Assembly: GCF_003574295.1 (NCBI RefSeq)
Contig: NZ_BHGK01000001.1
Span: 434,001-498,000, forward strand
DNA: 64,000 nt
From: Mediterraneibacter butyricigenes
Lineage (GTDB): Bacteria; Bacillota; Clostridia; Lachnospirales; Lachnospiraceae
Direction of reading: 5' to 3'
The translations under genes were made by a program, and so were the position numbers. The notes beneath the pieces were generated by a model that was not told where the DNA came from, searched no databases, and saw nothing but the letters and a program-made list of their open reading frames with translations. This document shows, in pieces, positions 38,536 through 46,394 of this stretch; position 1 is the first letter of the stretch, and each line of letters starts with the position of its first letter.

Positions 38536-38552
38536 AGTGTTTTCCTCCAATC

Positions 38553-38577
38553 AAAAAAGGGCGTGTCTCTTACGCCC
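38553..38577 (-). terminator. Internal terminator after the tail tube gene
   Basis: Minus strand GGGCG (38573-38577 arm) pairs with CGCCC (38559-38563), followed by TTTTTT (38553-38558). It overlaps the 3' end of the tail tube gene and would make the tube protein more abundant than the downstream tail genes. Confidence 0.8.
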
Positions 38578-39100
38578 CTGTCTTCTGTGTATCTGTGAAC
38601 ACATAGTCTGCAGCTTCCTGCTGTTCTGCTGTCACCGTCACATATCCTGTTTTTCCGTTTCCGTTACATCCAAAGGTCAAGGAAATCTCCACCATGTCCT
38701 CTGCATTGGATGTTTTTTCCAGTTCTGTCAAGAATCCCTGGAAATACATGCCCTTGAATTTACCGGAATTTGTGGTCGTTCCCTTTTCTTCCAGATTAAC
38801 TTCCCAGATCTCCAGAAGCTGGTCGTTATCCAATGCGGTTTCCAGTTTCTCAATCAGAGTGTCGCCCTTGGATAAGATGCTGGTGGCAGTAATCTCTACC
38901 TCTGCCACGCCAGGAGTCCGAATGGAGCCGTCCTTTGTAGCAGTGGAATCCGCATCCTTGCTCTTTGTTCTTCCGTTTTCTGTGGTAAATGCAAGCTGCA
39001 TGGCATCTTCGGTTGCCGATTCCTCTTTTACCCGATACAGATAAATGATTTTCTTTCCCTGTACCGCCTCTGCAAATAACTGCAATTTGCTAAATCTCAT
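38570..39100 (-). CDS. Major tail tube protein, TP901-1 family
   Basis: 176 residues; beta-rich tube protein with LFAEAVQGKKIIYLYRV, a central WEVNLEE and FKGMYFQGFLTELE. The N-terminus MRFSKLQLFAEA carries an LQLFA motif like the scaffold and capsid proteins of this phage, a likely Prp cleavage site. Confidence 0.9.
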   Translation of the reverse strand: MRFSKLQLFAEAVQGKKIIYLYRVKEESATEDAMQLAFTTENGRTKSKDADSTATKDGSIRTPGVAEVEITATSILSKGDTLIEKLETALDNDQLLEIWEVNLEEKGTTTNSGKFKGMYFQGFLTELEKTSNAEDMVEISLTFGCNGNGKTGYVTVTAEQQEAADYVFTDTQKTGA

Positions 39101-39113
39101 ATTCTTTTCCTCC

Positions 39114-39509
39114 TTAGCTGAATTTAAATTCTATGTTTAATATTCCATGTAACAATGCCTCACTGGTGGTGTTGTCCGGCAGAATTTGCTGATTCACGTC
39201 TCCCACTGACCAGGCATGATTCTCCGTATGTTCCAGAGTCCGGCTGATCTGCTTGATCATCAGCAGACACTTGGAAACCGTCCCTCTCTGATGCGGTTCG
39301 TTGTGCCAGACATTGATTGTCTGATAGACGGAGCCGAAGATTGCCGTCTTGTTTGCCGCATCAACCTGTTGGGATTCTGCCAGATACACAAACGGATAAG
39401 TCGTTCCTTTTGGCGGGAGCACTCCGTCATACACAGAAATTCCTTCCTGTTCAAACGCCTTACGTAACTTCACCAGCAATGAGCTGAATAATTCCTGTTG
39501 TGGATCCAT
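39114..39509 (-). CDS. Tail completion/terminator protein (DUF3168-like)
   Basis: 131 residues from ATG 39509 (GAGGG 8 bases upstream). Features YPFVYLAESQQVDAANKT and IKQISRTLEHTENH fit the gp17/DUF3168-type proteins encoded between the HK97 gp10-like protein and the tail tube. Assignment rests on size and position as much as on motifs. Confidence 0.72.
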   Translation of the reverse strand: MDPQQELFSSLLVKLRKAFEQEGISVYDGVLPPKGTTYPFVYLAESQQVDAANKTAIFGSVYQTINVWHNEPHQRGTVSKCLLMIKQISRTLEHTENHAWSVGDVNQQILPDNTTSEALLHGILNIEFKFS

Positions 39510-39520
39510 CTGTCTTTCCC

Positions 39521-39853
39521 TCACTTCACCAGTTTTTTCATATCGTTTACAAATTTATTTTTCTGCTCATTGAATGCCGGTCCCACAAAGGGCTGCGCAT
39601 CCATATACCGGGTTCCATATTCCTGATAGGGCGCATACTCTACCGTCGGCGCAATAGTTGCCGTCAGACCGGAATCTGTCAGATCCAGACCAATACTCCT
39701 CCGCAACGTTCCGGTATCCACCGGAGCTTTTTCCTGTGCGTTTCTCTGGAGATCTGCACCATTCTTCTGCACCACAGTCCGGACAGCTTTCAGATCCATC
39801 CTCTTATCCAATCCGGTTCTCAGTTCGTTCATTCCTGTGATCTTTATCTTCAC
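39521..39853 (-). CDS. HK97 gp10-like tail-completion protein
   Basis: 110 residues with the family core APVDTGTLRRSIG and EYGTRYMDAQPFVGPAF. Overlaps the upstream gene by 4 bases. Acts at the head-tail connector. Confidence 0.9.
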   Translation of the reverse strand: MKIKITGMNELRTGLDKRMDLKAVRTVVQKNGADLQRNAQEKAPVDTGTLRRSIGLDLTDSGLTATIAPTVEYAPYQEYGTRYMDAQPFVGPAFNEQKNKFVNDMKKLVK

Positions 39854-40155
39854 TCCTGCACCTCCGACACCACATAGATCTGCTTTATCCGGAGCCTCCG
39901 GCTCATATCTACGGTGTACAATTTTTCACCGATACGGATACGGTCAAAAGGATCGTCATAATGGTTCTGTAGCTGGATCGTCAGACTTCCCTGACTGATC
40001 TTTCCGTACAGAAGCTTCATCCGCTCCTCTCCGGTATCCTGAATAGCCGCCATCTGTTCCACTTCTGAGATCTTTGGAACGCCGTAGTTTCCGGTTACAG
40101 GATCATAGACTCCCGGCTCGACCGTTCTCATATAGATTTTGGTGTCATATCTCAT
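39850..40155 (-). CDS. Head-tail joining (head closure) protein
   Basis: 101 residues, beta-rich (GNYGVPKISEVEQMAAIQDTGEERMKLLYG). Size, position between connector and gp10-like genes, and a DPFDRIRIGEKLYTVD strand pair fit head-closure (gp16/SPP1-like) proteins. Overlaps both neighbours by 4 bases. Confidence 0.75.
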   Translation of the reverse strand: MRYDTKIYMRTVEPGVYDPVTGNYGVPKISEVEQMAAIQDTGEERMKLLYGKISQGSLTIQLQNHYDDPFDRIRIGEKLYTVDMSRRLRIKQIYVVSEVQE

Positions 40156-40481
40156 AGGAATCTCACCTTACCCTTTGATGCATCCTGTTGTCTGTCCAAA
40201 AAATCCTGAATATCGTCACGATACCCAGAGAAATCATCGGTGGAAAACGACTGACTCTCCCCTTCAACGGTATGCGCCGACAAGCCTTCGGATCCAATCC
40301 GGTTGTATCGGATCACAGACACTTCCAGGATGATATAGTTCAGTTCTTCTGGTGGCTCGATCCCGCCCAGCAGACTCTTCAATCGGCTCTTTGTTCCTGA
40401 CAGAATCAGGTTCAGTCGCTTGTCCAGCGCTTCGTCCGTTTCTTCCGGCAAGCCAAGCAGACTTTTTAAATCTTCCAGCAT
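40152..40481 (-). CDS. Head-tail connector (gp6/gp15-like adaptor)
   Basis: 109 residues from ATG 40481 with GGAGGTG upstream. MLEDLKSLLGLPEETDEALDKRLNLIL is the helical start of the gp6-like connector family, followed by YIILEVSVIRYNRIGSEGL. Confidence 0.85.
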   Translation of the reverse strand: MLEDLKSLLGLPEETDEALDKRLNLILSGTKSRLKSLLGGIEPPEELNYIILEVSVIRYNRIGSEGLSAHTVEGESQSFSTDDFSGYRDDIQDFLDRQQDASKGKVRFL

Positions 40482-40494
40482 CTTCTCACCTCCA

Positions 40495-40725
40495 TCAGGC
40501 CTCTGTTGCTTTTGCAGGATCCGTGTTCGGTTCTGCCCTTTCTGACTGTTCCGTTTCGTCCTGGATCTTCGCAATCAGAGGCATCCCTCTTTTATTGTCT
40601 GATCCGGACAGTTCTCTCAAGCGCTCCTCTGACACCGAAATACCCTCTCGGGGGAAAATGTCCCCCGGATGATATTCATGATCCGCATCATGGAGATCTG
40701 TAAAATATTCCATCACCTGATACAT
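40495..40725 (-). CDS. Small phage structural-region protein
   Basis: 76 residues between capsid and connector. Features DLHDADHEYHPGDIFPREG and an acidic C-terminal tail. This pattern is common downstream of HK97-type capsid genes of Firmicutes phages, but the function is not known to me. Confidence 0.75.
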   Translation of the reverse strand: MYQVMEYFTDLHDADHEYHPGDIFPREGISVSEERLRELSGSDNKRGMPLIAKIQDETEQSERAEPNTDPAKATEA

Positions 40726-40736
40726 GCGAATTCTCC

Positions 40737-41945
40737 TTAATCTCCAGCATTGACTGTAACAGCCACATCACCGGACTTCACGGCTTTGTAGTTCTGATCA
40801 CATTCCACTACAGTAATGTGGTGTGTTGCCGTGGAGCTAATCTCGGATTCTCCATCCCATTTGCTCCAGTTTTTCACATCCATTCCGTAAGTCACGGAAG
40901 TAGCAGATGCCGCATCCTTATACTTCCAACAGTTTCTCGGAGACTGCAGCTGTTCTGATACAGACAGCTTTGTCTTTCCTGTCTCGCTTCCTGCTTTTGA
41001 TGTTACGGTCAGGGTTCCAAGTGTCTGTGTATCAGCTCCGCCAACTGCAATATACGCAATGGCATCCTGATATTCACAGAACAATCTCAGGCCCATGATC
41101 GCAAACATGTCAGAAATTGCTCTTTCATAAGTGCCCTGAGCATGGAATCCAATGAAACCAGTCTCAGGATCTGTTGTATAAGACAGTCCGGCTCTGACAA
41201 ATTCAGAATCGCCCGGATCAACATAGTATGCAACCAGGTTGTTCAGCGGAGTCGCTACAACTACATTTTCCGGAATCTCAGAAGAAACAAACACGACATC
41301 TGCTCCCATGAAATCCGTCACATACTTAAATCCAAAAGCGGTCTGAAGAGTAATGTCAGCAGCACCGACGTATTTATACACGTCCAGTGTGTTCACCCAG
41401 AGCGCCACACCAGTTGCAGTTCTCTTCATTTTCTGGAACTTGTCCACAACTTTTCCGATCGCCATAGCAGCAGCCATCTGCCAGGTGGATTCGTGCCCTA
41501 CAAGAGAGCCTGCTTTCAGCTGCGTGTAGAATTTTCCAGTTACCACATTGATCAGATCAGACTTGAATTCATCATCCGTGGACTGAACTGCAGCATCATA
41601 GCCTTTTTCTGCAATCGCTTCCAGAGATACTCCCTTTCTGTACTTTTCGATGCGGATTGTATCGAACGGCACTTCTTCCACCTGGTACTGAGACAGCGGA
41701 ATTTCATCTCCTTCCGCTACCGCACCGCTCTGCAGTGTTCCGGTAACCTTTTTGGTCTTTAAAGTAGAACCATTCTCCTTTTTGATCATTCGGGTAATAC
41801 CCATAACATCCAGCAACGCCTGTAAGTCTTTGCTAAAAGATGTTACAAAATCAATTTCTCTCGCTCTTGTCTGAGCCTGTGCTGTCCCGGTCATATTGTC
41901 CGGAGCTGCAAAAATCTGTAAACCGAATTTTCTATTCTTATTCAT
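40737..41945 (-). CDS. Major capsid protein with C-terminal add-on domain
   Basis: 402 residues. The first ~305 residues are HK97-fold (FSKDLQALLDVMGITRM, YRKGVSLEAIAEKGYD, MGLRLFCEYQDAIAY). After residue ~305 a ~95-residue beta-rich domain (LTVTSKAGSETGKTKLSV to VAVTVNAGD) follows that resembles Ig-like decoration domains. The N-terminus MNKNRKFGLQIFAAPDN has an LQIFA element like the LQLFA of scaffold and tail tube. Strong binding site (AAAGG) upstream. Confidence 0.92.
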   Translation of the reverse strand: MNKNRKFGLQIFAAPDNMTGTAQAQTRAREIDFVTSFSKDLQALLDVMGITRMIKKENGSTLKTKKVTGTLQSGAVAEGDEIPLSQYQVEEVPFDTIRIEKYRKGVSLEAIAEKGYDAAVQSTDDEFKSDLINVVTGKFYTQLKAGSLVGHESTWQMAAAMAIGKVVDKFQKMKRTATGVALWVNTLDVYKYVGAADITLQTAFGFKYVTDFMGADVVFVSSEIPENVVVATPLNNLVAYYVDPGDSEFVRAGLSYTTDPETGFIGFHAQGTYERAISDMFAIMGLRLFCEYQDAIAYIAVGGADTQTLGTLTVTSKAGSETGKTKLSVSEQLQSPRNCWKYKDAASATSVTYGMDVKNWSKWDGESEISSTATHHITVVECDQNYKAVKSGDVAVTVNAGD

Positions 41946-41963
41946 AATCTTCCTACCTTTCTT

Positions 41964-42656
41964 CTATTGAAATAATTCCAGATTTTCAGCAATCAGTTTC
42001 TGTCTCTCTGACGGATTCTTAATTGCCAGAATCTGTTCTTTTGTCATAGTTCCCTTGCCACCTGAACCTGCTCTTGGAGTTTTCCCCTTTAAAGTCTGCT
42101 TTACTTCGGCCAGAACTGCCTCTTTAAACAGCTTCGCAAAAGACTCTACCGCTTTCTTTGTTCCATCAGCATCGTCTGTGATCAGATGTCCAAGCAATTC
42201 ATCTGGAAGGTTAATCTCTTCATCCTGAAGCATCTTTCTTGCAGTCTTTGCCATATCAGAACGATTTGACTGCTTCTGAAGATCTGCGAGCTGCTTTTTC
42301 AGCTTGTTCATTTCATACTCCGTCTTCTCTTCCTTGGTCATCTTCGCCAGTTTCTCCGCTTCCGACAGCTTGTCATCTGTCAGTGCCTGCCATTTCTCCT
42401 GTGCATTGGTCACTGCAGTCTTGACTGCTTTCTGGACTCTGCGGTCAAACTCTGCCTGATTCCCTTCCCCTTTCAGGAAGTCGTCAAATGACATCGAACC
42501 ATTTCCATTGTTTCCTTCACCATTTCCATCCCCTGTTCCGGTACCGTCACCGTTTCCGTCTCCGGATCCGCCGTCGTCTCCATCACCTTCCGCAAACAGC
42601 TGCAAATTGGTCATTGGAATTCTCCAACCACCATAAAAGTTGTTCATGTGTTTCAT
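41964..42656 (-). CDS. Capsid scaffolding protein (DUF4355-like)
   Basis: 230 residues from ATG 42656 (AAAGGAT upstream). MTNLQLFAEGDG near the N-terminus is followed by a Gly/Asp/Asn-rich linker and a long helical, charged region (KLAKMTKEEKTEYEMNKLKKQLADL), ending KNPSERQKLIAENLELF, which is characteristic of DUF4355 scaffolds. The LQLFA motif is the known Prp cleavage pattern. An inner start at 42614 (MTNLQ) is possible. Confidence 0.88.
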   Translation of the reverse strand: MKHMNNFYGGWRIPMTNLQLFAEGDGDDGGSGDGNGDGTGTGDGNGEGNNGNGSMSFDDFLKGEGNQAEFDRRVQKAVKTAVTNAQEKWQALTDDKLSEAEKLAKMTKEEKTEYEMNKLKKQLADLQKQSNRSDMAKTARKMLQDEEINLPDELLGHLITDDADGTKKAVESFAKLFKEAVLAEVKQTLKGKTPRAGSGGKGTMTKEQILAIKNPSERQKLIAENLELFQ

Positions 42657-42742
42657 ATATTTATCCTTTCTGGCCCACCCCATTCACTGAAGCCCAGGGC
42701 ATTCCGTCGAACCATAGTTTTACGTCATTTCGGACACACCCG

Positions 42743-43030
42743 TTACACGATCCGGACATACTCCGGAAACTCATAGGACACCATACAGATGCCAATGAAA
42801 AAGGAATCCACCAGAAGACAACCTTCCTCTGACAGATTCCTGCATTTTATATCAACCCATCCGGGCGACATTTCGTATTTAATTTTATCTGCTGATAAGT
42901 CTTCTAACGACTGGATCAGCGTCTGCGTCAGGACCGTAATCGCAGCACATACCACGTCGGATCCTTCCGGTGCATAATTTGCATGACCGGATATCGTAAT
43001 TCCATCCAGCCTCACGCTTACCTCAATCAA
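42743..43030 (-). CDS. Prp-type cysteine protease, phage-encoded
   Basis: 95 residues. GHANYAPEGSDVVCAAITVL gives the catalytic His16 and Cys28, with the 12-residue spacing of Staphylococcus aureus Prp (His22/Cys34). Prp removes the N-terminal extension of ribosomal protein L27 at LQFF/A. Encoded directly upstream of the scaffold gene, it is likely the maturation protease for the LQ(L/I)FA N-termini of this phage's scaffold, capsid and tail tube. Confidence 0.88.
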   Translation of the reverse strand: MIEVSVRLDGITISGHANYAPEGSDVVCAAITVLTQTLIQSLEDLSADKIKYEMSPGWVDIKCRNLSEEGCLLVDSFFIGICMVSYEFPEYVRIV

Positions 43031-43084
43031 ATCACACCACTCCTTTTTCTTCCGGTCGTTCCCTGCCGGTGGGAGATGTAAGGA

Positions 43085-43294
43085 TCACCGCCTCTCTATT
43101 GACATCCGATTCCCGTCAAAATGTATCGCATCCCCGATTCTTGCCACTTCATCGCCAATCCTCACTCCCTTCAGTACAGATTTCCCGTCATCGAACGTAT
43201 ACAGAAACTTCACTCCTTTGTAGCTGATCCGGTTCGCCAGCCACTTCGGAGCAATCCGATCCGCCACATCGGTCACGATGTACGTCGCTTTCAT
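43085..43294 (-). CDS. Small conserved phage protein
   Basis: 69 residues from ATG 43294 (GGACAGGA upstream). MKATYIVTDVADRIAPKWLAN and FDDGKSVLKGVRIGDEVARIG suggest a small beta-rich fold. No family recognised. Confidence 0.65.
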   Translation of the reverse strand: MKATYIVTDVADRIAPKWLANRISYKGVKFLYTFDDGKSVLKGVRIGDEVARIGDAIHFDGNRMSIERR

Positions 43295-43342
43295 CGTCCT
43301 GTCCGTGCCAGGATAATGATGGCAATGCAAATGATTAAAATA

Positions 43343-43663
43343 TTAATGGTTGATGTTGCCATGCTTCTCGCCTCCCTGTCTGAAAATCTCCGGATTATCC
43401 CGAATCAACATATACAATGCATTTCCCAGCTTTTCTACTTGCTTTTCTTTTAAACCGATAGAATACATATCATCCAGTCCGTGCAACATTTCATGGCAAA
43501 GCGTTGCCTCCTGCTGTTCCACAGACACACCCTCCCGAAGCAGAATCTTTTCTTCCAGATACTGAATCTGTCCATATAACTCTTCCGCTCCATCGTGCAG
43601 TTCCTCTCGTCTTTCGATCTTATAATTCTTATACAGAATTTTGACTGACTTTGGTATATTCAC
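43343..43663 (-). CDS. ImmA/IrrE-like zinc metallopeptidase (HEMLH)
   Basis: 106 residues. The HExxH motif is CHEMLHGLDDMY. Start chosen as GTG 43663 because GAGGAG lies 7 bases upstream and MNIPKSVKILYKNYKIE is the usual beginning of these phage peptidases. The start overlaps the stop of the preceding gene. May act on a phage or host regulator; target unknown. Confidence 0.8.
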   Translation of the reverse strand: MNIPKSVKILYKNYKIERREELHDGAEELYGQIQYLEEKILLREGVSVEQQEATLCHEMLHGLDDMYSIGLKEKQVEKLGNALYMLIRDNPEIFRQGGEKHGNINH

Positions 43664-43664
43664 T

Positions 43665-43931
43665 TTATCTCTCCTCATTAAAGAATCGGTATTTATTATC
43701 TGTTGCTCCATTTGGAAGAGTCACTATTCCTTCCCCATTTCTGGTTTTCGGGATAAAGGTTGTCGCAACTTTTATTTCCGCAATTTCGTTCGGCTTGAGC
43801 GAAATTGTAATATCTACTCCGGTTTCATACTCATAATCTCCGGCAATTTCTTCGGCATTATCAATCAATGACTGTCCGCAGCTTTTTACCGCTTCAATCC
43901 ATCTTTCTTGTGTTTCAGGGTTTGTTTTCAT
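43665..43931 (-). CDS. Small protein downstream of the MuF array
   Basis: 88 residues from ATG 43931 (AGGAGG upstream). MKTNPETQERWIEAVKSCGQSLIDNAEEIAGDY, then VDITISLKPNEIAEIKVATTFIP. Translationally coupled to the metallopeptidase gene. Could be an immunity-type or regulatory protein; no family recognised. Confidence 0.7.
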   Translation of the reverse strand: MKTNPETQERWIEAVKSCGQSLIDNAEEIAGDYEYETGVDITISLKPNEIAEIKVATTFIPKTRNGEGIVTLPNGATDNKYRFFNEER

Positions 43932-43956
43932 GGTCTTACCTCCTAAAAATGCACAT

Positions 43957-43985
43957 AAAAATACCACCGGTCTCTCGACTGGTGG
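43957..43985 (-). terminator. Terminator after the zinc-ribbon gene
   Basis: Minus strand CCACCAGT/ACCGGTGG (43964-43985) followed by TATTTTTA (43957-43963). It divides the MuF/immunity genes from the Prp-side genes. Confidence 0.75.
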
Positions 43986-43988
43986 TAA

Positions 43989-44165
43989 CTAAATCCCTCT
44001 AACTCCTCCGTAAATACAGCCTTTTGTTTTGCATTCAACGGCTATAGAATTACCTCTTTTTTCGCGAATAATCTCATTTCCACAACGGGGACAAATTACT
44101 TTTTTATCCGGATTATTCAATTTTTCATATAGCACCTTATAATCATGCTCATTCATCGTAACCAT
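43989..44165 (-). CDS. Small zinc-ribbon protein
   Basis: 58 residues from ATG 44165 (AAGGAGG 7 bases upstream). Two Cys pairs, VICPRCGNEII and VECKTKGCIYG, form a likely zinc ribbon. Its start overlaps, in another frame, a decayed coding remnant. Function unknown. Confidence 0.7.
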   Translation of the reverse strand: MVTMNEHDYKVLYEKLNNPDKKVICPRCGNEIIREKRGNSIAVECKTKGCIYGGVRGI

Positions 44166-44386
44166 AAATAAGCCTCCTTGCTTCTTTATTGTATCTAACT
44201 CTGACTCCCGCTTCTTTTGCCCTATCATACGCATCAAGCATTAACATTCTTCTTTCTTCAGCACTTAAATTTGGAGCGTTTAATGCAGCACATTAACTTG
44301 CTCTAAATTCATCACGCCAATCACCAACTCTAAACTGTGAAGGATGATTTTTATAGTGTCCATAACTCTTTAAGTTTTTTTGACAT
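44149..44386 (-). pseudogene. Decayed toxin/immunity cassette remnant
   Basis: Two vestiges. ATG at 44386 begins MSKKLKELWTL and stops after 11 codons; it matches the start MSKSLKELEEM of the intact gene at 44797. In the next frame, HYKNHPSQFRVGDWRDEFRAS, a TAA stop at 44293, and then ALNAPNLSAEERRMLMLDAYDRA to RLIYGYDE (ending 44149) read like the C-terminal end of a protein with one in-frame stop. This fits leftover cassettes next to polymorphic toxins. Confidence 0.55.
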
Positions 44387-44603
44387 TTGCCCGAATTCCT
44401 TCACAAATCATAGTCAATGACTCCATAGCCTCCGAATCTATCAAGATTTCATTTTCTGCATCAGAAAAGTTCTTTATTTTTTCTCGAACCTCTTTTTCAA
44501 ACTCAAGCCATTCTTCCGCATTTCCCTCGAATTCGTATATTTTTCCAATTAATTCATCCACACTCATATCATCTGAATGATTGTTCATGTTAGTTCTTGC
44601 CAT
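44370..44603 (-). CDS. Immunity-like acidic protein, second copy
   Basis: 77 residues from ATG 44603 (GAAGG upstream; an ATG at 44618 overlapping the previous stop is also possible). AEEWLEFEKEVREKI matches DEEWLRVEKEVEEAW of the next gene upstream, so the two are diverged tandem copies. Position right after a MuF toxin gene suggests immunity proteins. Confidence 0.7.
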   Translation of the reverse strand: MARTNMNNHSDDMSVDELIGKIYEFEGNAEEWLEFEKEVREKIKNFSDAENEILIDSEAMESLTMICEGIRANVKKT

Positions 44604-44614
44604 TTTACGCCTTC

Positions 44615-44797
44615 TCATAAGTATTCCAATATTTGACCAAGCATATCCCCAGCACCGCTTTCTTCAAAGTCACGCTTTTCCTCATCACTTGAATATTCCC
44701 ATGCTTCTTCTACTTCCTTTTCTACTCTCAGCCATTCCTCATCCGTTCTATCTCCTTCAAAAATCATTTCTTCTAGCTCTTTAAGGCTTTTTGACAT
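44615..44797 (-). CDS. Immunity-like acidic protein, first copy
   Basis: 60 residues, very acidic (MSKSLKELEEMIFEGDRTDEEW...). Overlaps the end of the MuF toxin gene by 17 bases, so the two are translated together, the usual arrangement for a toxin and its cognate antidote. Confidence 0.72.
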   Translation of the reverse strand: MSKSLKELEEMIFEGDRTDEEWLRVEKEVEEAWEYSSDEEKRDFEESGAGDMLGQILEYL

Positions 44798-46394
44798 TTC
44801 TAATCTCCTCTATTGATTTGAGTATACGCTCCTTTACGGATAAATCCTTTTCTTTATTTGCTAATTCTATCAGCCATTGTTCTCTATTTTCAATGCCTGC
44901 ATTAAAATAGTCCACTGCGAAATCATAGTCTGACACATAATAGTTCGTAGTTCTTGCTATATCTCTTAGTGGCTCCACCACTCTTTTATATGTCCTCGTA
45001 TATTTTACTCCATATTTATTACATAACTCTTCTGCAAGCATCTCACATGCATTTTCTTCAAACCATTTATATTTTCGATATGCTCTCGTATTATACAAAA
45101 CAGATCTCGTATGCAAATGTTCGTGAATTACTGTTTTAACTCCAGCACCCGATCTCAACAATATATCACCATTAGATTTGGTTCTTCCAATAGCTCTTGG
45201 TAAATCTTTACGTTCTACAACCTTTGTTATTCCACTCCATTTGCTGCTTGGAAGATTTAATGAATCAAGAAAATTATTTACTTGTAAGGACATCTCCTCC
45301 AAATTATTAGGCATATTCCTTGGATCAGTAAATAAAGCCCCTTCATCTTCTGGTTCAATTATATCACTTCTACCACTCTTTGCAACTGAATTTCTCTCCA
45401 TCCACTCCTCATAGCTCAATCCATGCTCTTGATACGTATCTAGCCATTCATTATAGCTGTCATCGTCTATATAAGCAGATACAGAGCACCGGCAGTTCGG
45501 ATGGATCGGCGGAGCATTGTCTCCCGGCATCATCTTCGACACCTCGAAGTGCTTTCCGTTCAACGACTGACAGGAGCCACAGGCACTTCCCAAAGACAGG
45601 AACGTATACTGCTCATACCCGTTCTTTTCAAAGGACTGCTTCTGTGCATCGATCTGGACTCTCGCCAGTTCTGTCCGCATCAGACGTTCTGCCACGTACT
45701 TACATGTTCCGAACAGCTTCTGAAGATGTGTCGCCAGCTGTCTGGGATTCTTCCCCTGAATTAGCCCCTGCCTCAGGAGCTTGTCCAGCTCGTTCCTCAT
45801 CATGTCCTGATACAGCCAGATCCTCTCCGAATAGGTCGCATTGTGAAAAGAACCGTTGACGATGGAGCTGACCATCTTCTCATTGTTCTGGACTGTTCCG
45901 CCAAGGATTCCGGCCTGACGCTCCAGTTCCTCTTTCGTCCGGTCCGTCAGGATCTCCTCGTTGTACTTTTGCAGCTCGTCGAACCCGGAAACCAGCTCCA
46001 GACCGATGTTTGCTTTCAGCAGTTCCAAGCGATTGATCTTCATGGTGGCATTGTACAGACGCATCTCCTCATTTGCCTGCTTGGAGAAGTTCTTTTCTTT
46101 CACATACTTCTTCGCTTTCCGGGCAAATTCTTCCACGTCAGCGGACTTGATCCGGCGCTTCGCCTCCGCAAGAGAAATACCTTCCTGCCTAGCATACTTG
46201 GTATAGAATCCATTGATCTCTCTCTGGATCTGATCTGCGGTATAGTCCAGAATGTCATGAATATGCTGTACATACTCTTCTTCGGTCAGAAGATTCTTTT
46301 TCAGGTTCTCTTCTTCTCTTTTTCGCCAGTATTCGGTACTGCTCTTACTCTTCTGTACGATTTTCTGTGCCATCTCCATCACCACCGGTTCCAT
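44781..46394 (-). CDS. MuF minor head protein with C-terminal zincin toxin domain
   Basis: 537 residues. Residues ~1-330 are the SPP1 gp7/MuF head-morphogenesis protein (MRTELARVQIDAQKQSF; the Cys/His region ACGSCQSLNGKHF ... PPIHPNCRCS). The last ~200 residues are an unrelated domain with VIHEHLH (HExxH) near residue 430 and a following ENACEMLAEEL that could give the third zinc ligand. MuF proteins with variable C-terminal toxin domains are an established class of phage polymorphic toxins. Start uncertain: ATG at 46394, 46379 or 46373, all inside the portal gene. Confidence 0.88.
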   Translation of the reverse strand: MEPVVMEMAQKIVQKSKSSTEYWRKREEENLKKNLLTEEEYVQHIHDILDYTADQIQREINGFYTKYARQEGISLAEAKRRIKSADVEEFARKAKKYVKEKNFSKQANEEMRLYNATMKINRLELLKANIGLELVSGFDELQKYNEEILTDRTKEELERQAGILGGTVQNNEKMVSSIVNGSFHNATYSERIWLYQDMMRNELDKLLRQGLIQGKNPRQLATHLQKLFGTCKYVAERLMRTELARVQIDAQKQSFEKNGYEQYTFLSLGSACGSCQSLNGKHFEVSKMMPGDNAPPIHPNCRCSVSAYIDDDSYNEWLDTYQEHGLSYEEWMERNSVAKSGRSDIIEPEDEGALFTDPRNMPNNLEEMSLQVNNFLDSLNLPSSKWSGITKVVERKDLPRAIGRTKSNGDILLRSGAGVKTVIHEHLHTRSVLYNTRAYRKYKWFEENACEMLAEELCNKYGVKYTRTYKRVVEPLRDIARTTNYYVSDYDFAVDYFNAGIENREQWLIELANKEKDLSVKERILKSIEEIRNVKKP

